Shown piece after piece: positions 42,467 through 53,729 of a stretch of DNA of 64,000 nt. The notes below the pieces were generated by a model. It searched no databases. It had not been told where the DNA came from and saw only the letters and a program-made list of their open reading frames with translations. Position 1 is the stretch's first letter, and each line of letters begins with the position of its first letter. The DNA is from a virus: positions 1-64,000 of the IMG/VR virus record IMGVR_UViG_3300032241_001154; one strand, written 5' to 3'. Position numbers and translations under genes: made by a program.

Positions 42467-45400
42467 TTAGTTGAGGGCGTAATAAATCAAGTTGCTGGAA
42501 CCCAACATAGTGTACGTCGAACCAATGGTCGCAGGGCTACTGCTACCAGTCCACGTCGAGGCGATGATTGGTGTGACGGTGGTGCTGTTCGGTGGCGTGT
42601 ATGTGTTAGAGGCGACGCTGGGTGGCGTAGTCCCCGTGATGCAAACACCGATGTGGTAAATGCCCGATGTTCCCACGGTGTAGGTAGTTGAGGAACCAGC
42701 GGCAATCGTGGCGATGGGCCAAGTGAAATACGTTGATGCCGCCATCGAAGTAAGGCCCTGCGCCGCCGTCGCCGCCACGAGGGTAGCGGTGGTTCCGGCG
42801 AAAGAAAAGATGGCACCCCAGTTACCAGTCAACGATGCGCCAGCAGTCGCATTCGTGGCGAAGGTGATTTTGTTGATGATTTGCCCTGCGTACAGGTACA
42901 CGGCGGTAGTGCGGAAAACACCTGATGAAAGCGTAAGTGAGGACGTAACCGCACCACGGTACAGTGTTTCAGCAACGCTGGTTCCGACAGAAGAAGCATA
43001 CGCAAGAGCCAAGTCTTGTGAATAACCAAGGATTGGAGCCTGCGCAGAGCCACCGGCACCGATGGAAATGAGCGTCTGTGGAGTAACAGTTGTGTTTCCT
43101 GCCAAGTACCCCAGTGACGTGTTCGAGGCGCCGTAGACGAGTGCGCCAGTGGTGGAAGCCGTTGAGATTCCCGTGCCACCACTGCTCATGGGGACGACAC
43201 CCCTTGAGGTGAAAAATCGATAGACCGGAATGGCGGTTGTGCCGAGCGTGCCGCTGGATGAGATGCCCATCTGCCACGACGTAGAGCCGTAGGCCGTACC
43301 TTGCTGAACCTGAATGAGTGAGGTAGACAACTTGTTGGCAGTGTCAACGTCGTTGTCTCGGCAAAAGATTGTGGGTACGGTAGCCGTTCCCATGGTTCCT
43401 GTGGCTGGGGTGGTGATGGTGCTTACGCCCGTCACCGTCAAAGTCGTAGAAGTGGCGGTAGCGATGAGCCATGTGCCGTTGTAGCCCGTGGTAGTCGCCC
43501 CACTCACGGTGATGTACTGACCAGCCGTGAAAGTCATGCCCGAACCCGTAAAGGTTATGGTTCCGGCAGACCACGACATTGCAGTGAAAAGAGTGCTCGT
43601 CGTAGTTCCTGCTTGCGTGACCAGCCATACGCCGTTCTGCGTTGTGGTGTTTTGGAATGGGAATAGCCAGCGGTCACCAACTAGGGTTCCGCCACTGGCA
43701 GGGTATCCGTCCGATGCAAACGTTCCGCCTACGCCGATAAAAACGTCAACAGCAAGTGGAGCGTCATTGACGAGGTTGCCCTGTTGCGCTGTTCCAAAAA
43801 CGGTGGCGGTGCCTAAGGAAGAGGCGGAGTAGACGGTGAACTGAGTGGCGGATGCGGTGGCAATGACATACGTTCCGTTGTATGCCGTTGGGGTCATCCC
43901 AGTAACAGTTATGTTTTGCCCAACAGTCGGCGTGATGCCAGTCGTTGTGTAGGTGAACGTGATTGTGGGGGATGAGTACGAGGCAGCCGTGATGGTCAGC
44001 GTCTGACCAACCACATAGGTTCCTGCAAGGGACTGCTGCGCCGCTGCGTTGACGGCTTGGTGAATGGGGAACTCCACCCATTCTGGGCCACCGTTAGCGA
44101 TGTTGCCGTAGGACATGAGCAGGTAACCAGCACCACCAGTTGCGCCGCCACCGTTGGATGACGTGTCCGTGAGGGTTCCTGATGCTGAACCAAAGACAAC
44201 CGCACCAGCGGCAGCCGTCGGAATCTGCCCGAAGGCGGCAGCGTCGGTTGAAGCCGTACCGTTGGCGATGTTCGTAATCTTTTGACCACTCATGGACAGA
44301 ACGCCGTTGATGGTCGTAGCGCCGGTGGCACTAATCGTCATTGCATCCGTAGCGCCGCTGTTCACCACGAAGTGGATTGGCTTGGCACCGTAGGTACCGA
44401 TGGCGAGGTCTGTCGAGCCGGAAGCAAGGTAGACGTTTCCTGCGCCGTTGAACGCCCCCGTACCAGTGAAGCCTGACGAGTTGATACCGATTTCACCGAA
44501 GTTGGCGGTGGCGGAACCTTGGTCGTTGGAGATGTTGAAGTTTGCCGAAGCCGTCGTGCCGGAGTTGGTGTTCTGAAGAACCACTTGGTTGTAGTTGTTG
44601 ACGTTGGAAACAATGGCGGCATTGATGTTCAAGTCCGTGTATGACAGCGTTTGCAAGCCGACCTGAAGAGGTGAAACCGAAGCCGCAACCGAAGTTGAGG
44701 CGATGTTCGTGATGAACTCGTTGGGCGTGTACAGGGTTCCGGTAAGGGTTCCACCAGTGAGCGGAAGGGCGTTCAGTGCGCCGCTTACGCCTTGGTTTCC
44801 TTGGTACCCCTGATTGCCCTGATTGCCTTGAAAACCTTGGTTGCCGGTACTGCCGGTAGCGCCTTGATAGCCTTGATTTCCTTGGTTGCCTTGACTACCA
44901 GTCGTGCCGGTCGCACCCTGCGAACCAGTGGAGCCTTGATTACCTTGATTACCCTGCGCACCAGTAACCGAGGCACCTTGATTGCCTTGGAATCCCTGCG
45001 AACCCTGCGAACCCTGCGAACCCTGAGAACCCTGAGTGCCTTGAGAGCCGGTTACGCCTTGATTGCCCTGATTACCTTGGTTTCCCTGACTTCCCTGTGC
45101 GCCAGTCGTTCCCTGATTGCCCTGCGTTCCTTGGTTGCCTTGTGTTCCCGTTGAGCCTTGATTGCCTTGATTACCCTGACTTCCCTGTGTTCCGGTGATT
45201 CCATCAATGGCAAATGTCCACGAGGTGTACGGGCCACCTGAACCGCCCGTAGTGTCCACGTTGACCGTAATCGAGGTGTTCGCCACAAGCGCCGTAATGA
45301 CACCAGCCATGAAGTCGGTTGGCGTGGTGGTGTAAATGACACGCACTCGTTGTCCAACGGCGTAAGCACCAGTATTGGAAGTGTTCCACGTCAGCGAGCC

Positions 45401-48400
45401 GGTGGTGATTGACTGCGAAGTCGTAGACGTGACTGTGTAGCCGTTGCCTTGAAAGCCTTGGCTCCCTTGAAATCCTTGATTACCCTGCGAGCCTTGATTA
45501 CCTTGGTTCCCCTGATTTCCCTGTGTTCCGGTAGAACCTGTCGAACCCTGACTACCCGTAGACCCTTGGTTGCCCTGAAACCCTTGTGCACCTTGTGCGC
45601 CCGTACTTCCTTGCGCACCAATCTGCCCTTGGAAGCCCTGCGAACCCTGCGCTCCCGTAGCGCCAGTGGAGCCTTGCGCTCCAGTAGCGCCTTGAACACC
45701 CTGATACCCCTGATACCCCTGCGAACCTTGACTGCCGGTGGCCCCTTGACTGCCTTGAGCGCCAGTAGAGCCTTGTGAGCCTGTTGCGCCAGTAGACCCC
45801 TGAGCGCCAGTAGACCCCTGAGAACCCGTTGAACCTTGGTTCCCTTGGAACCCTTGGAACCCTTGATTGCCTTGGTTTCCTTGTGAGCCGGTGTTACCCT
45901 GATTACCCTGAAAACCTTGATACCCCTGTGTTCCTTGGGCACCGACGATGCCGTCCAAGTTCACCGTCCACGTCGTGAACGTTCCTGAGCCGCCAATGGT
46001 CGTCACGTTCACCGTCATAGAGCCTGTGGCGGCGGTGTATGCGGTGATTGTTCCAATCATGTAGTCGGCTGGGATACCCGTGTTGTAGATGCGCACGGTC
46101 TGACCGACGGTGTATGCGAGGTAGGTGCCGACGGTGAGGGTTTGGCTGCCCGTAGCGATGGTCAGCGAGGTGGAACTCGTGGTTGCGTATGAAGCGCCTT
46201 GGTTTCCCTGATTCCCCTGAAATCCCTGCGTTCCTTGGTTCCCCTGATTACCTTGGAACCCCTGAAATCCTTGGTTTCCTTGATTGCCTTGGGAGCCGGT
46301 AGTTCCTTGGTAGCCCTGATTGCCTTGGCTACCCTGCGAGCCGGTGGAGCCTTGCGCACCAGTTGCACCAGTTGTGCCCTGAGCACCAGTAGTGCCCTGC
46401 GAGCCGGTGGAGCCTTGGTTGCCCTGAAATCCTTGGTTACCTTGATAGCCCTGACTACCCTGTGCACCTGTTGTTCCCTGTGCGCCAGTTGAGCCTTGGT
46501 TGCCCTGTGAACCTTGTGCGCCTGTTGAACCCGTCGCCCCTTGTGCGCCTGTTGTCCCCTGAAAGCCCTGCGTCCCTTGAAATCCCTGTGTACCTTGATA
46601 GCCTTGGTTTCCCTGCGCCCCTTGGTATGTCACTTGCTGAGCAGTGAAAATGACGCTTGGGGTGGCTGGGACGGTGGGGCCGGTCTGGGAGCCAGTGGCG
46701 GCGATGGAGATAGTTGTGTTCGACGGTGCCCACGCCAACTGAACGTAGTCGTTGGCATTGACGTTGATGACGTAGTTGACGGCGGCAATCAGCGCACCAG
46801 AGCCACCGTGCGAAGTCCCAGGCACGTTATACACCGAGTTGCTGTCAATGACATCCGTACCGTTTTGACGAAGCCAAACATCCACGTTGTCAGAGTTGCT
46901 GTCAGAGTTAGCAAACTGAATCGAGTATTGGATGTTGTAAGTTCCAGCGTGGGCGAACGTGACTTGGTTTCCACTGGCGATGGTAATGCCGTAGTTGGCG
47001 CTCACCGTGTTGATGTTTACGACGTTGGAAACCGTTGTGGATGAGGCCGTCTGGGTCGTCGTGTCGTATGCCGAGATGTAGTTGGCGATTACACCACCGG
47101 CACCCTGCACGCCTTGATACCCTTGTGCGCCCTGACCAGAAACCTGCGTCCAGTTGATGTTGTCGGTGCCGATAAGGATTACACCACCAGTACCAGTACC
47201 AGTCGAAATCATCTCGTAGGTCTTACCAGCGTTGCTTGTTCCGGCGATGGTGAGCGTGTAGTCGCCAGCGGCAACCTCGCCAGCGGTGGAATCGTTGTAG
47301 TCGGTGGCACGGGTGAGTGTCCACGGCGTTGATACTGAGCCGGTTGCCGTTACGGTGTAGATACCGTTGTACTTGGCGTTGGTGTTTGCGGTAACGAGAA
47401 CACGTTGGTTGGCGGTCAGGGTCACGCCGTCAATCACCAAAGCACCGTTTGCAGAAGCGGTCAGTTTTGCGCCGATGCCGTAACCGCCACTAGCGTCAAT
47501 CGTGCCAGCCGTGTAGGTGGAAGAGTTCGTCGTTCCGGCGGTGTCGGCAACCTGAACGGATGAGTGGGCGTTGAGTGCTGAAGGCGCTCCCTGCACGCCT
47601 TGATTTCCTTGAAAGCCTTGATTTCCTTGGAATCCTTGCGTACCCTGCGTACCTTGAAACCCTTGAACGCCTTGCGTACCCTGATTTCCTTGGTTACCCT
47701 GAGAACCAGTCGAGCCGGTTGAACCCTGATTGCCCTGAGAACCCTGTACACCTTGCGTACCTTGGAATCCCTGACTGCCCTGAACACCTTGGCTGCCGGT
47801 TACTCCTTGGTAACCTTGGTTTCCTTGGCTACCAGTCGCCCCCGTCGAACCTTGCGAGCCAGTCGAACCTTGACTACCCGTTGCTCCTTGGTACCCTTGC
47901 GCTCCCTGAGCACCCGTAGAACCTTGGAACCCTTGATTTCCCTGAAAGCCTTGTGCACCAGTCGAGCCTTGTGCGCCCGTCGAACCAGTTGCACCCTGAG
48001 CACCAGTGTTACCCTGATTTCCCTGAAAGCCCTGATTTCCCTGTGTTCCGGTAGAGCCAGTCGAACCTTGGAAACCCTGATTACCTTGATTTCCCTGTGA
48101 GCCTGTTGCCCCAGTGTTACCCTGATTTCCCTGCGACCCTTGGAACCCCTGAGCGCCTTGCGCTCCGGTGGAACCTTGAGCACCTGTAGCGCCCGTAGAG
48201 CCTTGCGAACCCGTACTTCCCTGACTTCCTGTTGCCCCTTGGTTGCCCTGTGTGCCTTGGAACCCTTGGTTGCCCTGACTGCCCGTAGCGCCTTGGCTAC
48301 CTTGGCTGCCCTGACTACCTTGTGCGCCCAAAACAATGGGGAGCCAACTTCCAATGGACAAAGGCGTGGACGTGGTGATACCCGTAGCCGACGCAACCAC

Positions 48401-48577
48401 GAACTGCGTTGAGTTGGTGACGCTCAGAATGGTTGTGTTTATGCTTGCCGATGCGTTTTCAACAGACATACCGGCGCTTAGTCCAGTCGTGCTACTGATG
48501 GTGATGGTCGTTCCCGATACCGCCGATGGAGTGAACGGCGACCCTGACACTGGTGAAAAGTAGTTGAGGATTGACAT
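42467..48577 (-). CDS. Collagen-like tail fibre, 2036 aa
   Basis: The protein has four blocks of Gly-x-y triplets, mostly GxQG (GNQGFQG, GAQGSTG), encoded near 47585-48330, 46195-46625, 45440-45940 and 44785-45190. Globular beta domains of about 130-200 residues separate them. Gly-x-y triplets form a trimeric collagen-like shaft in phage fibres. Its C-terminal third (from about residue 1270) is non-collagenous and shares blocks with the shorter fibre at 48939 ([32 protein letters not shown]), so it is probably a receptor-binding or host-range tip. Its start is 3 bases from the preceding stop. Confidence 0.88.
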   Translation of the reverse strand: MSILNYFSPVSGSPFTPSAVSGTTITISSTTGLSAGMSVENASASINTTILSVTNSTQFVVASATGITTSTPLSIGSWLPIVLGAQGSQGSQGSQGATGSQGNQGFQGTQGNQGATGSQGSTGSQGSTGATGAQGSTGAQGAQGFQGSQGNQGNTGATGSQGNQGNQGFQGSTGSTGTQGNQGFQGNQGNTGAQGATGSTGAQGSTGAQGFQGNQGFQGSTGAQGAQGYQGATGSQGSTGSQGSTGATGSQGNQGYQGVTGSQGVQGSQGFQGTQGVQGSQGNQGSTGSTGSQGNQGNQGTQGVQGFQGTQGTQGFQGNQGFQGNQGVQGAPSALNAHSSVQVADTAGTTNSSTYTAGTIDASGGYGIGAKLTASANGALVIDGVTLTANQRVLVTANTNAKYNGIYTVTATGSVSTPWTLTRATDYNDSTAGEVAAGDYTLTIAGTSNAGKTYEMISTGTGTGGVILIGTDNINWTQVSGQGAQGYQGVQGAGGVIANYISAYDTTTQTASSTTVSNVVNINTVSANYGITIASGNQVTFAHAGTYNIQYSIQFANSDSNSDNVDVWLRQNGTDVIDSNSVYNVPGTSHGGSGALIAAVNYVINVNANDYVQLAWAPSNTTISIAATGSQTGPTVPATPSVIFTAQQVTYQGAQGNQGYQGTQGFQGTQGFQGTTGAQGATGSTGAQGSQGNQGSTGAQGTTGAQGSQGYQGNQGFQGNQGSTGSQGTTGAQGTTGATGAQGSTGSQGSQGNQGYQGTTGSQGNQGNQGFQGFQGNQGNQGTQGFQGNQGNQGASYATTSSTSLTIATGSQTLTVGTYLAYTVGQTVRIYNTGIPADYMIGTITAYTAATGSMTVNVTTIGGSGTFTTWTVNLDGIVGAQGTQGYQGFQGNQGNTGSQGNQGNQGFQGFQGNQGSTGSQGSTGAQGSTGATGSQGSTGAQGSQGATGSQGSQGYQGYQGVQGATGAQGSTGATGAQGSQGFQGQIGAQGSTGAQGAQGFQGNQGSTGSQGSTGSTGTQGNQGNQGNQGSQGNQGFQGSQGFQGNGYTVTSTTSQSITTGSLTWNTSNTGAYAVGQRVRVIYTTTPTDFMAGVITALVANTSITVNVDTTGGSGGPYTSWTFAIDGITGTQGSQGNQGNQGSTGTQGNQGTQGNQGTTGAQGSQGNQGNQGNQGVTGSQGTQGSQGSQGSQGSQGFQGNQGASVTGAQGNQGNQGSTGSQGATGTTGSQGNQGNQGYQGATGSTGNQGFQGNQGNQGYQGNQGVSGALNALPLTGGTLTGTLYTPNEFITNIASTSVAASVSPLQVGLQTLSYTDLNINAAIVSNVNNYNQVVLQNTNSGTTASANFNISNDQGSATANFGEIGINSSGFTGTGAFNGAGNVYLASGSTDLAIGTYGAKPIHFVVNSGATDAMTISATGATTINGVLSMSGQKITNIANGTASTDAAAFGQIPTAAAGAVVFGSASGTLTDTSSNGGGATGGAGYLLMSYGNIANGGPEWVEFPIHQAVNAAAQQSLAGTYVVGQTLTITAASYSSPTITFTYTTTGITPTVGQNITVTGMTPTAYNGTYVIATASATQFTVYSASSLGTATVFGTAQQGNLVNDAPLAVDVFIGVGGTFASDGYPASGGTLVGDRWLFPFQNTTTQNGVWLVTQAGTTTSTLFTAMSWSAGTITFTGSGMTFTAGQYITVSGATTTGYNGTWLIATATSTTLTVTGVSTITTPATGTMGTATVPTIFCRDNDVDTANKLSTSLIQVQQGTAYGSTSWQMGISSSGTLGTTAIPVYRFFTSRGVVPMSSGGTGISTASTTGALVYGASNTSLGYLAGNTTVTPQTLISIGAGGSAQAPILGYSQDLALAYASSVGTSVAETLYRGAVTSSLTLSSGVFRTTAVYLYAGQIINKITFATNATAGASLTGNWGAIFSFAGTTATLVAATAAQGLTSMAASTYFTWPIATIAAGSSTTYTVGTSGIYHIGVCITGTTPPSVASNTYTPPNSTTVTPIIASTWTGSSSPATIGSTYTMLGSSNLIYYALN

Positions 48578-48579
48578 AG

Positions 48580-48939
48580 TTAGTCCGTTTGTTCGTTGGT
48601 AGCAATAAGTTGCAGTGAAATCAAAGCATCAGACAGTCCCTGTGCCAACATTACAACCCCTTGAATGGTGCGACTAAAGATTGGCGCTAAAGGGTCGGTG
48701 GAAGAAGAAAGTGTCACCAAGTCGTCTTGCGCTTGGGCAAGACTGGGAGCAAGTTGCCCAACAAGGTTTTGCAGGTTTGCCGTTGCCGTTGCAATCGCTT
48801 GCTCGGCAGGGGTCAGCAGTGGACTGTCATCTTCCCAGTTGACCGTGGTATCCGAGGGGGGCGTTTGACTGGTGACAGTCACGTCCGAGGTTGGGGTGTC
48901 GGTTTCCACCCATGCCGTGCCGTTCCAGTTCTTTAGCAT
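48580..48939 (-). CDS. Fibre companion protein B (paralogue of the 131-aa protein)
   Basis: This 119-residue protein shares [39 protein letters not shown] and [16 protein letters not shown] with the protein at 42063. Its N-terminus ([12 protein letters not shown]) is unrelated. Like that one, it lies directly downstream of a collagen-like fibre. The start overlaps the fibre's stop (TAATG). The different N-termini may match different fibres or attachment points. Confidence 0.7.
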   Translation of the reverse strand: MLKNWNGTAWVETDTPTSDVTVTSQTPPSDTTVNWEDDSPLLTPAEQAIATATANLQNLVGQLAPSLAQAQDDLVTLSSSTDPLAPIFSRTIQGVVMLAQGLSDALISLQLIATNEQTD

Positions 48940-51752
48940 TAGTTCACCAACTCGATAATCATGTAGCCCGAACCGCCAGCCGAGCCAGCCGTCGAGGTTC
49001 CGGTTGCGGTAGCGCCAGCCGAGCCACCTACGCCACCGCAGGCAGAGTTGATACCAGCATTTGCCGGAGCAACACCGTTGATTGTGGCTGAACCACCGGC
49101 AGCACCCAAGACGCTCACAACCCCGTAAATGGTAGCGGGAGCACCAGCAGCGCCGCCGTTTGTCGCAGAAGCGGTGGAGCCACCAGAGCCACCAAAACCG
49201 CCCATGAACCCAGTGTTTTGACCGGCGGCATTTTTAGCAGAGGGGCCGCCGCCGCCTGAGTAAGTATTGGAAGAGGTATTTGCCGAAGATGCGGCTGCCG
49301 TGATTCCACCGCCAATAGCGGTGGTGCTTGAAGCGTTACTACCCCCCCCGTAAGAAGAAGCAGTGCCGTTGTTGACGGTTACGCCGTTCATAGTGAAGTT
49401 CTGCCCACCACCGTTGCCGCCGTTGGAGCCTGCGTTTCCACCAGCCGCACCAGCCGCACCGCCGTAGCCGCCTCGTCCGAGGTTGAAGGTCGCAGTAGCA
49501 GCGACAGACATAAGGTAGCGCCCAGCGCCACCACCAGCACCGCCACCGCCACCGACCTGAGCGATGGCAGATGAGGCCGTTCCAGCACCCCCACCACCAC
49601 CGGCACCACCTACAGTTGTGATTGCAAGTGTCGTGGCACTGGGGAACATTGTGCTGATGGGCAAGATAACACTGAGAGGCAGCAGTTCGGTACCAATAGG
49701 AAAGTCCTGCGAAGGGGTGAAAGAACTGACGGAAAGGGTCGTAGCACCAACCGCCGCCGCTGCCGACAACGTTACGGTCTGCTGAACGATGGAGCCGCCA
49801 GCCGAAGGGTAAGCAATCAACTGAAGCGTCGAACCTGAGTTCATTGGGTACTTCAAGGCATTCACCGATAAAGAGGCGATAGCGGCAACGCCTGTATTCA
49901 CGGAAAGAGTGGGCGAACCAATAAAAATAGACGAAACCGGCTGAGTGAAAAATCCCGTACCATTGGAAACGAGACGAGAACCAGCCGTACCAGCCGAGGA
50001 CGTGCCCGTACCACCTTGACCAACTTGAAGAGTGCCAGCACTGGTATTTGCGCCGACGTTGGTATACCCTGCGGTCAGCGCCCCCCACGTCTTAGTGCTT
50101 GCGTTGTAGGTGTAAATGGCGTTTTGGTAACCGTACAAAGTCGTGCGAATAAAAGAACCGAGAGTATCGCCAGAGCCGACTGCAATAAGAACAGAGTTCG
50201 GGTCATAACTTAGGTTTGTTACCGCAACGGCGCTTCCGTTTGGCGGAGCCGTTGGGAGCGTGACGGTAATCGAGCCAGTGGTTGAGTGACACTGAACGCT
50301 GTCTCCAACTGACGCTGTGTAGTTGGATGTTTGGACGGCTGTCGGAACGAGGTACGGAATCGTAGTTTTGGAACTGAGGACTTGGTAGACCGGAATACTG
50401 GTCGTGCCGAGAGTGGCTGAGGCGTTGTTTGCAAGACCAATCTGCCACGTCGTTCCACCGTAGGTTGTTCCCTGATTGACCTGAATGAGCGAGGCGGCCA
50501 GTTTGGAAGGCGTGTCTGCGTCGTTGTCCCGACAGAAAACTGCTGAAACTCCGGTTGTTCCGGTTGTCGTGCAGAGCCAGATGCCATTCTGTGTTGTGTC
50601 CGTTTGACCGGCGAACAAAACACGGTCACCCGTTGATGCGCTTACTGTGTATCCATCAACGACAAAAGCCCCAGTTGCCGTGACGGTGAAGGTGTCCACG
50701 TTGAGGGGATAGTCGTTGGTCGTGTTTGCGCCGGTAGTAACCGTGCCGGTGGGATTGGAACTACTGATTCCAGTGGAAACGCAGGTGCCAACAATGTTTG
50801 ACACGGCGACGACTTGAACGGCTTGGTGAACCTGAAACTGAACCCACTCTGGGCCGCCATTGGCAATGTTCCCATAAGACATGAGCAACTGGCCTGCGTT
50901 GCCGGTAGCGCCGCCACCGTTGGAGCCGGTATCGGTGTAGGTGTTTGCAGTAGCCCCACCAAACAGAACCGCCCCAGGCGTCGGCAAATACGGCCCCATT
51001 CCACCACTGGTAACGGGCAAAGAACCCGAAGAAACACTGGTGTTGTTCCAAAGTAGGGTGGTATCAAGTGGCGGCGTTGTTCCCGTGTATACGCCTTGAT
51101 TGCCTTGATTGCCTTGATTGCCTTGATTGCCCTGCGTACCGACGTTTCCCTGATTACCTTGGAAACCTTGCGCCCCCTGTGAGCCAGCGTTCCCCTGATA
51201 CCCCTGTGCTCCTTGATTACCCTGTGCGCCTTGCGCACCCACGGCGCTGCTTGTGTACGAGAGTGCCGTTCCAGCAGCGTTGACCGCAAGAACTTGGTTA
51301 GCCGTTCCGAGGGGAAGTCGAGAAAAGGCGTTAGCGCCAGAACCGACAATGAGGTCACCAGCCGCTTGAACTAGGCCCACCGTCTTGGAGACGGCGTAGT
51401 TGGCCTCGGAGATGTCGGTGACACCGATGATTGGAACGACAGATGCGTTAGCGGCGTGCGCCACCCCAGTTCCTGCGGTGGCAGTGTCGTAGGCTCGGAC
51501 GACGTTGAGAAGCGTGACAGTGCTGTTCGTCCAAGTGTATGAAGCGGCAGGAACGTAGACGTGTTCTTCGAGAGAGGTGTTGTAGTCGAAAGCGAGGAAG
51601 AAGCCGCCACCCACGCCAAGGCCAACCCAACTTCCAATCCCCGTAGAGAAGGTCAGTGAAATACTTGTGTCTGTCGCACCAATGCTGTTGGTCAGAAGGG
51701 CGGCAACTGGTTCGCCCGTGTAACTGTTGAGCGTGTAAGGAGTTCTTGCCAT
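48939..51752 (-). CDS. Short collagen-like fibre with Gly-rich tip, 937 aa
   Basis: The N-terminal 160 residues are globular (TLNSYTGEPVAALLTNS, FFLAFDYNTSLEEHVYVP), followed by one collagen-like block (about 51085-51240) and tip domains shared with the 2036-residue fibre. The last 220 residues are extremely rich in Gly (GGAGGGGGAGTA, GRGGYGGAAGAAGG, GGNGGG), as in polyglycine-helix receptor tips of some phage adhesins such as S16 gp38; the likeness is by composition only. It is probably a second receptor-binding fibre. AGGGGC precedes the ATG. Confidence 0.85.
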   Translation of the reverse strand: MARTPYTLNSYTGEPVAALLTNSIGATDTSISLTFSTGIGSWVGLGVGGGFFLAFDYNTSLEEHVYVPAASYTWTNSTVTLLNVVRAYDTATAGTGVAHAANASVVPIIGVTDISEANYAVSKTVGLVQAAGDLIVGSGANAFSRLPLGTANQVLAVNAAGTALSYTSSAVGAQGAQGNQGAQGYQGNAGSQGAQGFQGNQGNVGTQGNQGNQGNQGNQGVYTGTTPPLDTTLLWNNTSVSSGSLPVTSGGMGPYLPTPGAVLFGGATANTYTDTGSNGGGATGNAGQLLMSYGNIANGGPEWVQFQVHQAVQVVAVSNIVGTCVSTGISSSNPTGTVTTGANTTNDYPLNVDTFTVTATGAFVVDGYTVSASTGDRVLFAGQTDTTQNGIWLCTTTGTTGVSAVFCRDNDADTPSKLAASLIQVNQGTTYGGTTWQIGLANNASATLGTTSIPVYQVLSSKTTIPYLVPTAVQTSNYTASVGDSVQCHSTTGSITVTLPTAPPNGSAVAVTNLSYDPNSVLIAVGSGDTLGSFIRTTLYGYQNAIYTYNASTKTWGALTAGYTNVGANTSAGTLQVGQGGTGTSSAGTAGSRLVSNGTGFFTQPVSSIFIGSPTLSVNTGVAAIASLSVNALKYPMNSGSTLQLIAYPSAGGSIVQQTVTLSAAAAVGATTLSVSSFTPSQDFPIGTELLPLSVILPISTMFPSATTLAITTVGGAGGGGGAGTASSAIAQVGGGGGAGGGAGRYLMSVAATATFNLGRGGYGGAAGAAGGNAGSNGGNGGGQNFTMNGVTVNNGTASSYGGGSNASSTTAIGGGITAAASSANTSSNTYSGGGGPSAKNAAGQNTGFMGGFGGSGGSTASATNGGAAGAPATIYGVVSVLGAAGGSATINGVAPANAGINSACGGVGGSAGATATGTSTAGSAGGSGYMIIELVN

Positions 51753-51775
51753 TTCAGCCCCTAAGGGTTATCCCC

Positions 51776-52498
51776 TTAGTTGCTCAGCAACCACGTTGGC
51801 GTGACCTTCAGGGTGTCATTTGCACCCAAGGTCGGGCCTGCGTTGGTGGTGGAACCGTCTGCAAAGTTGGCAGCATAGAAGATGTTGCCTGTCGTGGTGC
51901 TGGAAACCGCATCCGTAATGAAGTAGCCGTTCGCCTGAAGCCACGAACCAGTCGCCGTGAACGTGACCTGCGCACCCGTTGACTTTTCACCATTCACGGT
52001 GTCACCGATGAGAACCGTGGCGCTGGTCGTGTGCGCCGAGGTGAAGGCCGAGGAAACGGTGACCGTTGAGCCGGAGATGCCGGTAATGACCTTGATTTCC
52101 GATGTGCCGGTGCTGTCGAAGTTGGCGGTCATGCCAATAGCGATGCCAGAAGTCGAGGAAAGCGATGCCGTCCATGAACCAGAAGCGATTGAGGCGCTAG
52201 GCGTGGTGGAAAGAACTGGCGAACCAGCGTTGTATGCAGTAGCGGTTGCGATGGCAGCAAAGTTGACAGACTGGCGGCTGTAACCCGATGCGGCGGTGCC
52301 AGAAGCGCCCCAGATTTCGTAACCCGAAGAGTTCAACGTGGCGAGGGTGACAGTCGCAGCAGGAACCGTGGTGCCAGAGAAGCCAGTGAAAAGACCAAGG
52401 TAGTAGGTCGGGGCGGTACCAGAAGGCGTAGTACCAGTAGGCACGGCAAGTTGGTTGAAAATCTTTGTCAAGCCTTGGTTGAAGAATACCTGAGCCAC
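51776..52498 (-). CDS. Virion protein of unknown role, 240 aa
   Basis: The N-terminus (FFNQGLTKIFNQLAVP then YYLGLFTGF) resembles a common phage protein type found at the base of fibre gene clusters and next to head genes. The middle carries one GIP-like repeat (SGIAIGMTANFDSTGTSEIKV). The C-terminus has ANFADGSTTNAGPTLGANDTL, typical of this type. GTG 52498 is supported by AGGAG. It may be the attachment platform for the fibres that follow it; that is inferred from order. Confidence 0.6.
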   Translation of the reverse strand: MAQVFFNQGLTKIFNQLAVPTGTTPSGTAPTYYLGLFTGFSGTTVPAATVTLATLNSSGYEIWGASGTAASGYSRQSVNFAAIATATAYNAGSPVLSTTPSASIASGSWTASLSSTSGIAIGMTANFDSTGTSEIKVITGISGSTVTVSSAFTSAHTTSATVLIGDTVNGEKSTGAQVTFTATGSWLQANGYFITDAVSSTTTGNIFYAANFADGSTTNAGPTLGANDTLKVTPTWLLSN

Positions 52499-52559
52499 GT
52501 CTACTCCTAGGGGTTTGCGCTGTGTCTATTCTGCCACAGGATTGGTGAAATGAAGCCCT

Positions 52560-53021
52560 TTACTGTTGTTCCGCACTCATAAACAAGTGCAGTTCATGGC
52601 TCAGTCGCTTGACCTCATGGAGTTCACCTTCGAGACGGTGGAGTATTTCGGAACTTTCCTTAGAGATTGACAAGTGTGAGAGAGCCTGTTCCGCAGCAAC
52701 CGCATCGGCTCGCTTGGCGGCAATCAGCAGAATCGCTCCTTGCAAGCCAGCCAACATTGAGAGGAAGAGGTTTAGCAAGATGAACGGATACGGGTCGAAT
52801 CCTTTGTTGTTCAACCAAAAGACGTTGACTGCTGCCCAGATTGCCATGAACACCAAGAATGTGCCGACAAATCCCCACGAACCCATGCGATTACGAACTG
52901 CGTCAGCGGCCTTTTCACCACGGCTAAGTTCGGCACCTGTGCGGACGCCTGGGAGTGGTGTCCACGGGTTGTTCTCGTCGTACCAATCGGGAAGCGTCCC
53001 GTCAGTCCACTCACTTGACAT
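52560..53021 (-). CDS. DUF1003-like membrane protein
   Basis: This 153-residue protein matches the DUF1003 pattern: RGEKAADAVRNRMGSW.F, a first transmembrane helix (about 52-72), then DPYPFILLNLFLS and a second helix (about 78-102), and a helical tail (HRLEGELHEVKRLSHELH). DUF1003 proteins are widespread inner-membrane proteins of unclear function in bacteria. In a phage it may be a moron altering the host envelope. It overlaps the upstream gene by 11 bases. Confidence 0.75.
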   Translation of the reverse strand: MSSEWTDGTLPDWYDENNPWTPLPGVRTGAELSRGEKAADAVRNRMGSWGFVGTFLVFMAIWAAVNVFWLNNKGFDPYPFILLNLFLSMLAGLQGAILLIAAKRADAVAAEQALSHLSISKESSEILHRLEGELHEVKRLSHELHLFMSAEQQ

Positions 53022-53385
53022 GGATAACCTCGGCTCTAGTGATGATGTTGACGTTGGGCAGTCTCTCTAGCATTTGCGCAGGGGGGCGGTTGGGGTAGAT
53101 GGCGTAGGTTTCCAATCCTGCCGCTACTGCCGCAGCCATTTCCACCTTCGCACCCTCGCTGGTTGCCCACCCCATGAGAACGGCGATTGCGTCACACTCT
53201 AGGAGTTCCTTCAGGTGCGCCCTGAACGCCCCTGTGAGGCCCACGGTCTCGTCTGGGGTATCTCTGCCCCCAGTTGGGTTGTAAACGTCGTATCCGGCCT
53301 TCTGAAGGGCATCTGACGCTTTGTTGAAGGCTGGGAAGTTACCCTGAGGTAGGCCACGCATTACGCCACTGATGTAAAACTTCAT
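53011..53385 (-). CDS. DUF4406-like nucleoside deoxyribosyltransferase-fold protein
   Basis: This 124-residue protein has the hallmarks of the DUF4406 family: FYISGVMRGL...NFPAFNKASDALQ, GYDVYNP, then ECDAIAVLMGW..SEGAKVEMAAAVAAGLETYAI. The fold is that of nucleoside 2-deoxyribosyltransferases, and family members may handle nucleotides or salvage bases. The SEGAKVE acid is in the position of the catalytic Glu of the fold. Its place among head and fibre genes is unusual for nucleotide metabolism. Confidence 0.75.
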   Translation of the reverse strand: MKFYISGVMRGLPQGNFPAFNKASDALQKAGYDVYNPTGGRDTPDETVGLTGAFRAHLKELLECDAIAVLMGWATSEGAKVEMAAAVAAGLETYAIYPNRPPAQMLERLPNVNIITRAEVIHVK

Positions 53386-53407
53386 AGGCGACCTGCGTTA
53401 CGGCTTT

Positions 53408-53668
53408 CTACCTAGTGGTTTTCTTAGCGACGGGCTTCTTGGCAGGAGCGGCCTTCTTGACGGGAGCCTTTTTCACCACGGGGGCCTCTTCTGGCTCAAC
53501 CGTTGCGGTGAGTTCGGAAATCTCGTCGCTGCTCAACTTGACGAGGTAGTCGGTGCTTATAAGCGACTGCACGTTTGCCCAGTTGGAAGCGTCAACAAGG
53601 TCATTGACTTTGTAGTCAAAATCACCTGCGGACAGCAACTTTGTAACACGGTGTGTTGGAGTACTCAT
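53408..53668 (-). CDS. Small protein, 86 aa, with Lys/Ala/Pro tail
   Basis: The start is ATG 53668 rather than the upstream ATG at 53695, because the region before it is the capsid terminator. The N-terminal 55 residues are globular (LLSAGDFDYKVNDLVDASNW), and the end is a KKAPVKKAAPAKKPVAKK tail of the histone-H1 type. Such small proteins commonly follow the capsid gene. It could bind DNA or acidic capsid surfaces. No clear ribosome site is visible. Confidence 0.55.
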   Translation of the reverse strand: MSTPTHRVTKLLSAGDFDYKVNDLVDASNWANVQSLISTDYLVKLSSDEISELTATVEPEEAPVVKKAPVKKAAPAKKPVAKKTTR

Positions 53669-53694
53669 AGGATTTAGCGTACCACAGTAAAGCA

Positions 53695-53729
53695 AAATCC
53701 CCCCCGAACCCGAAGGCCGAGGGGGATTT
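53695..53729 (-). terminator. Intrinsic terminator after the major capsid gene
   Basis: On the minus strand AAATCCCCC pairs with GGGGGATTT around a loop containing CCTTCGGG, and is followed by TTGCTTT. It lies 18 bases past the capsid stop. It may allow high capsid expression from the upstream promoter with reduced read-through. Confidence 0.7.

Noticed and set aside
45391-45942. Long basic open frame over the collagen repeats
   Set aside because: It is a shadow of the Gly-x-y repeats in another frame and has no start signal.
44785-48330. Regular short repeats as a CRISPR array
   Set aside because: They are in frame, encode Gly-x-y triplets and have no spacer structure; they are collagen-like coding repeats.
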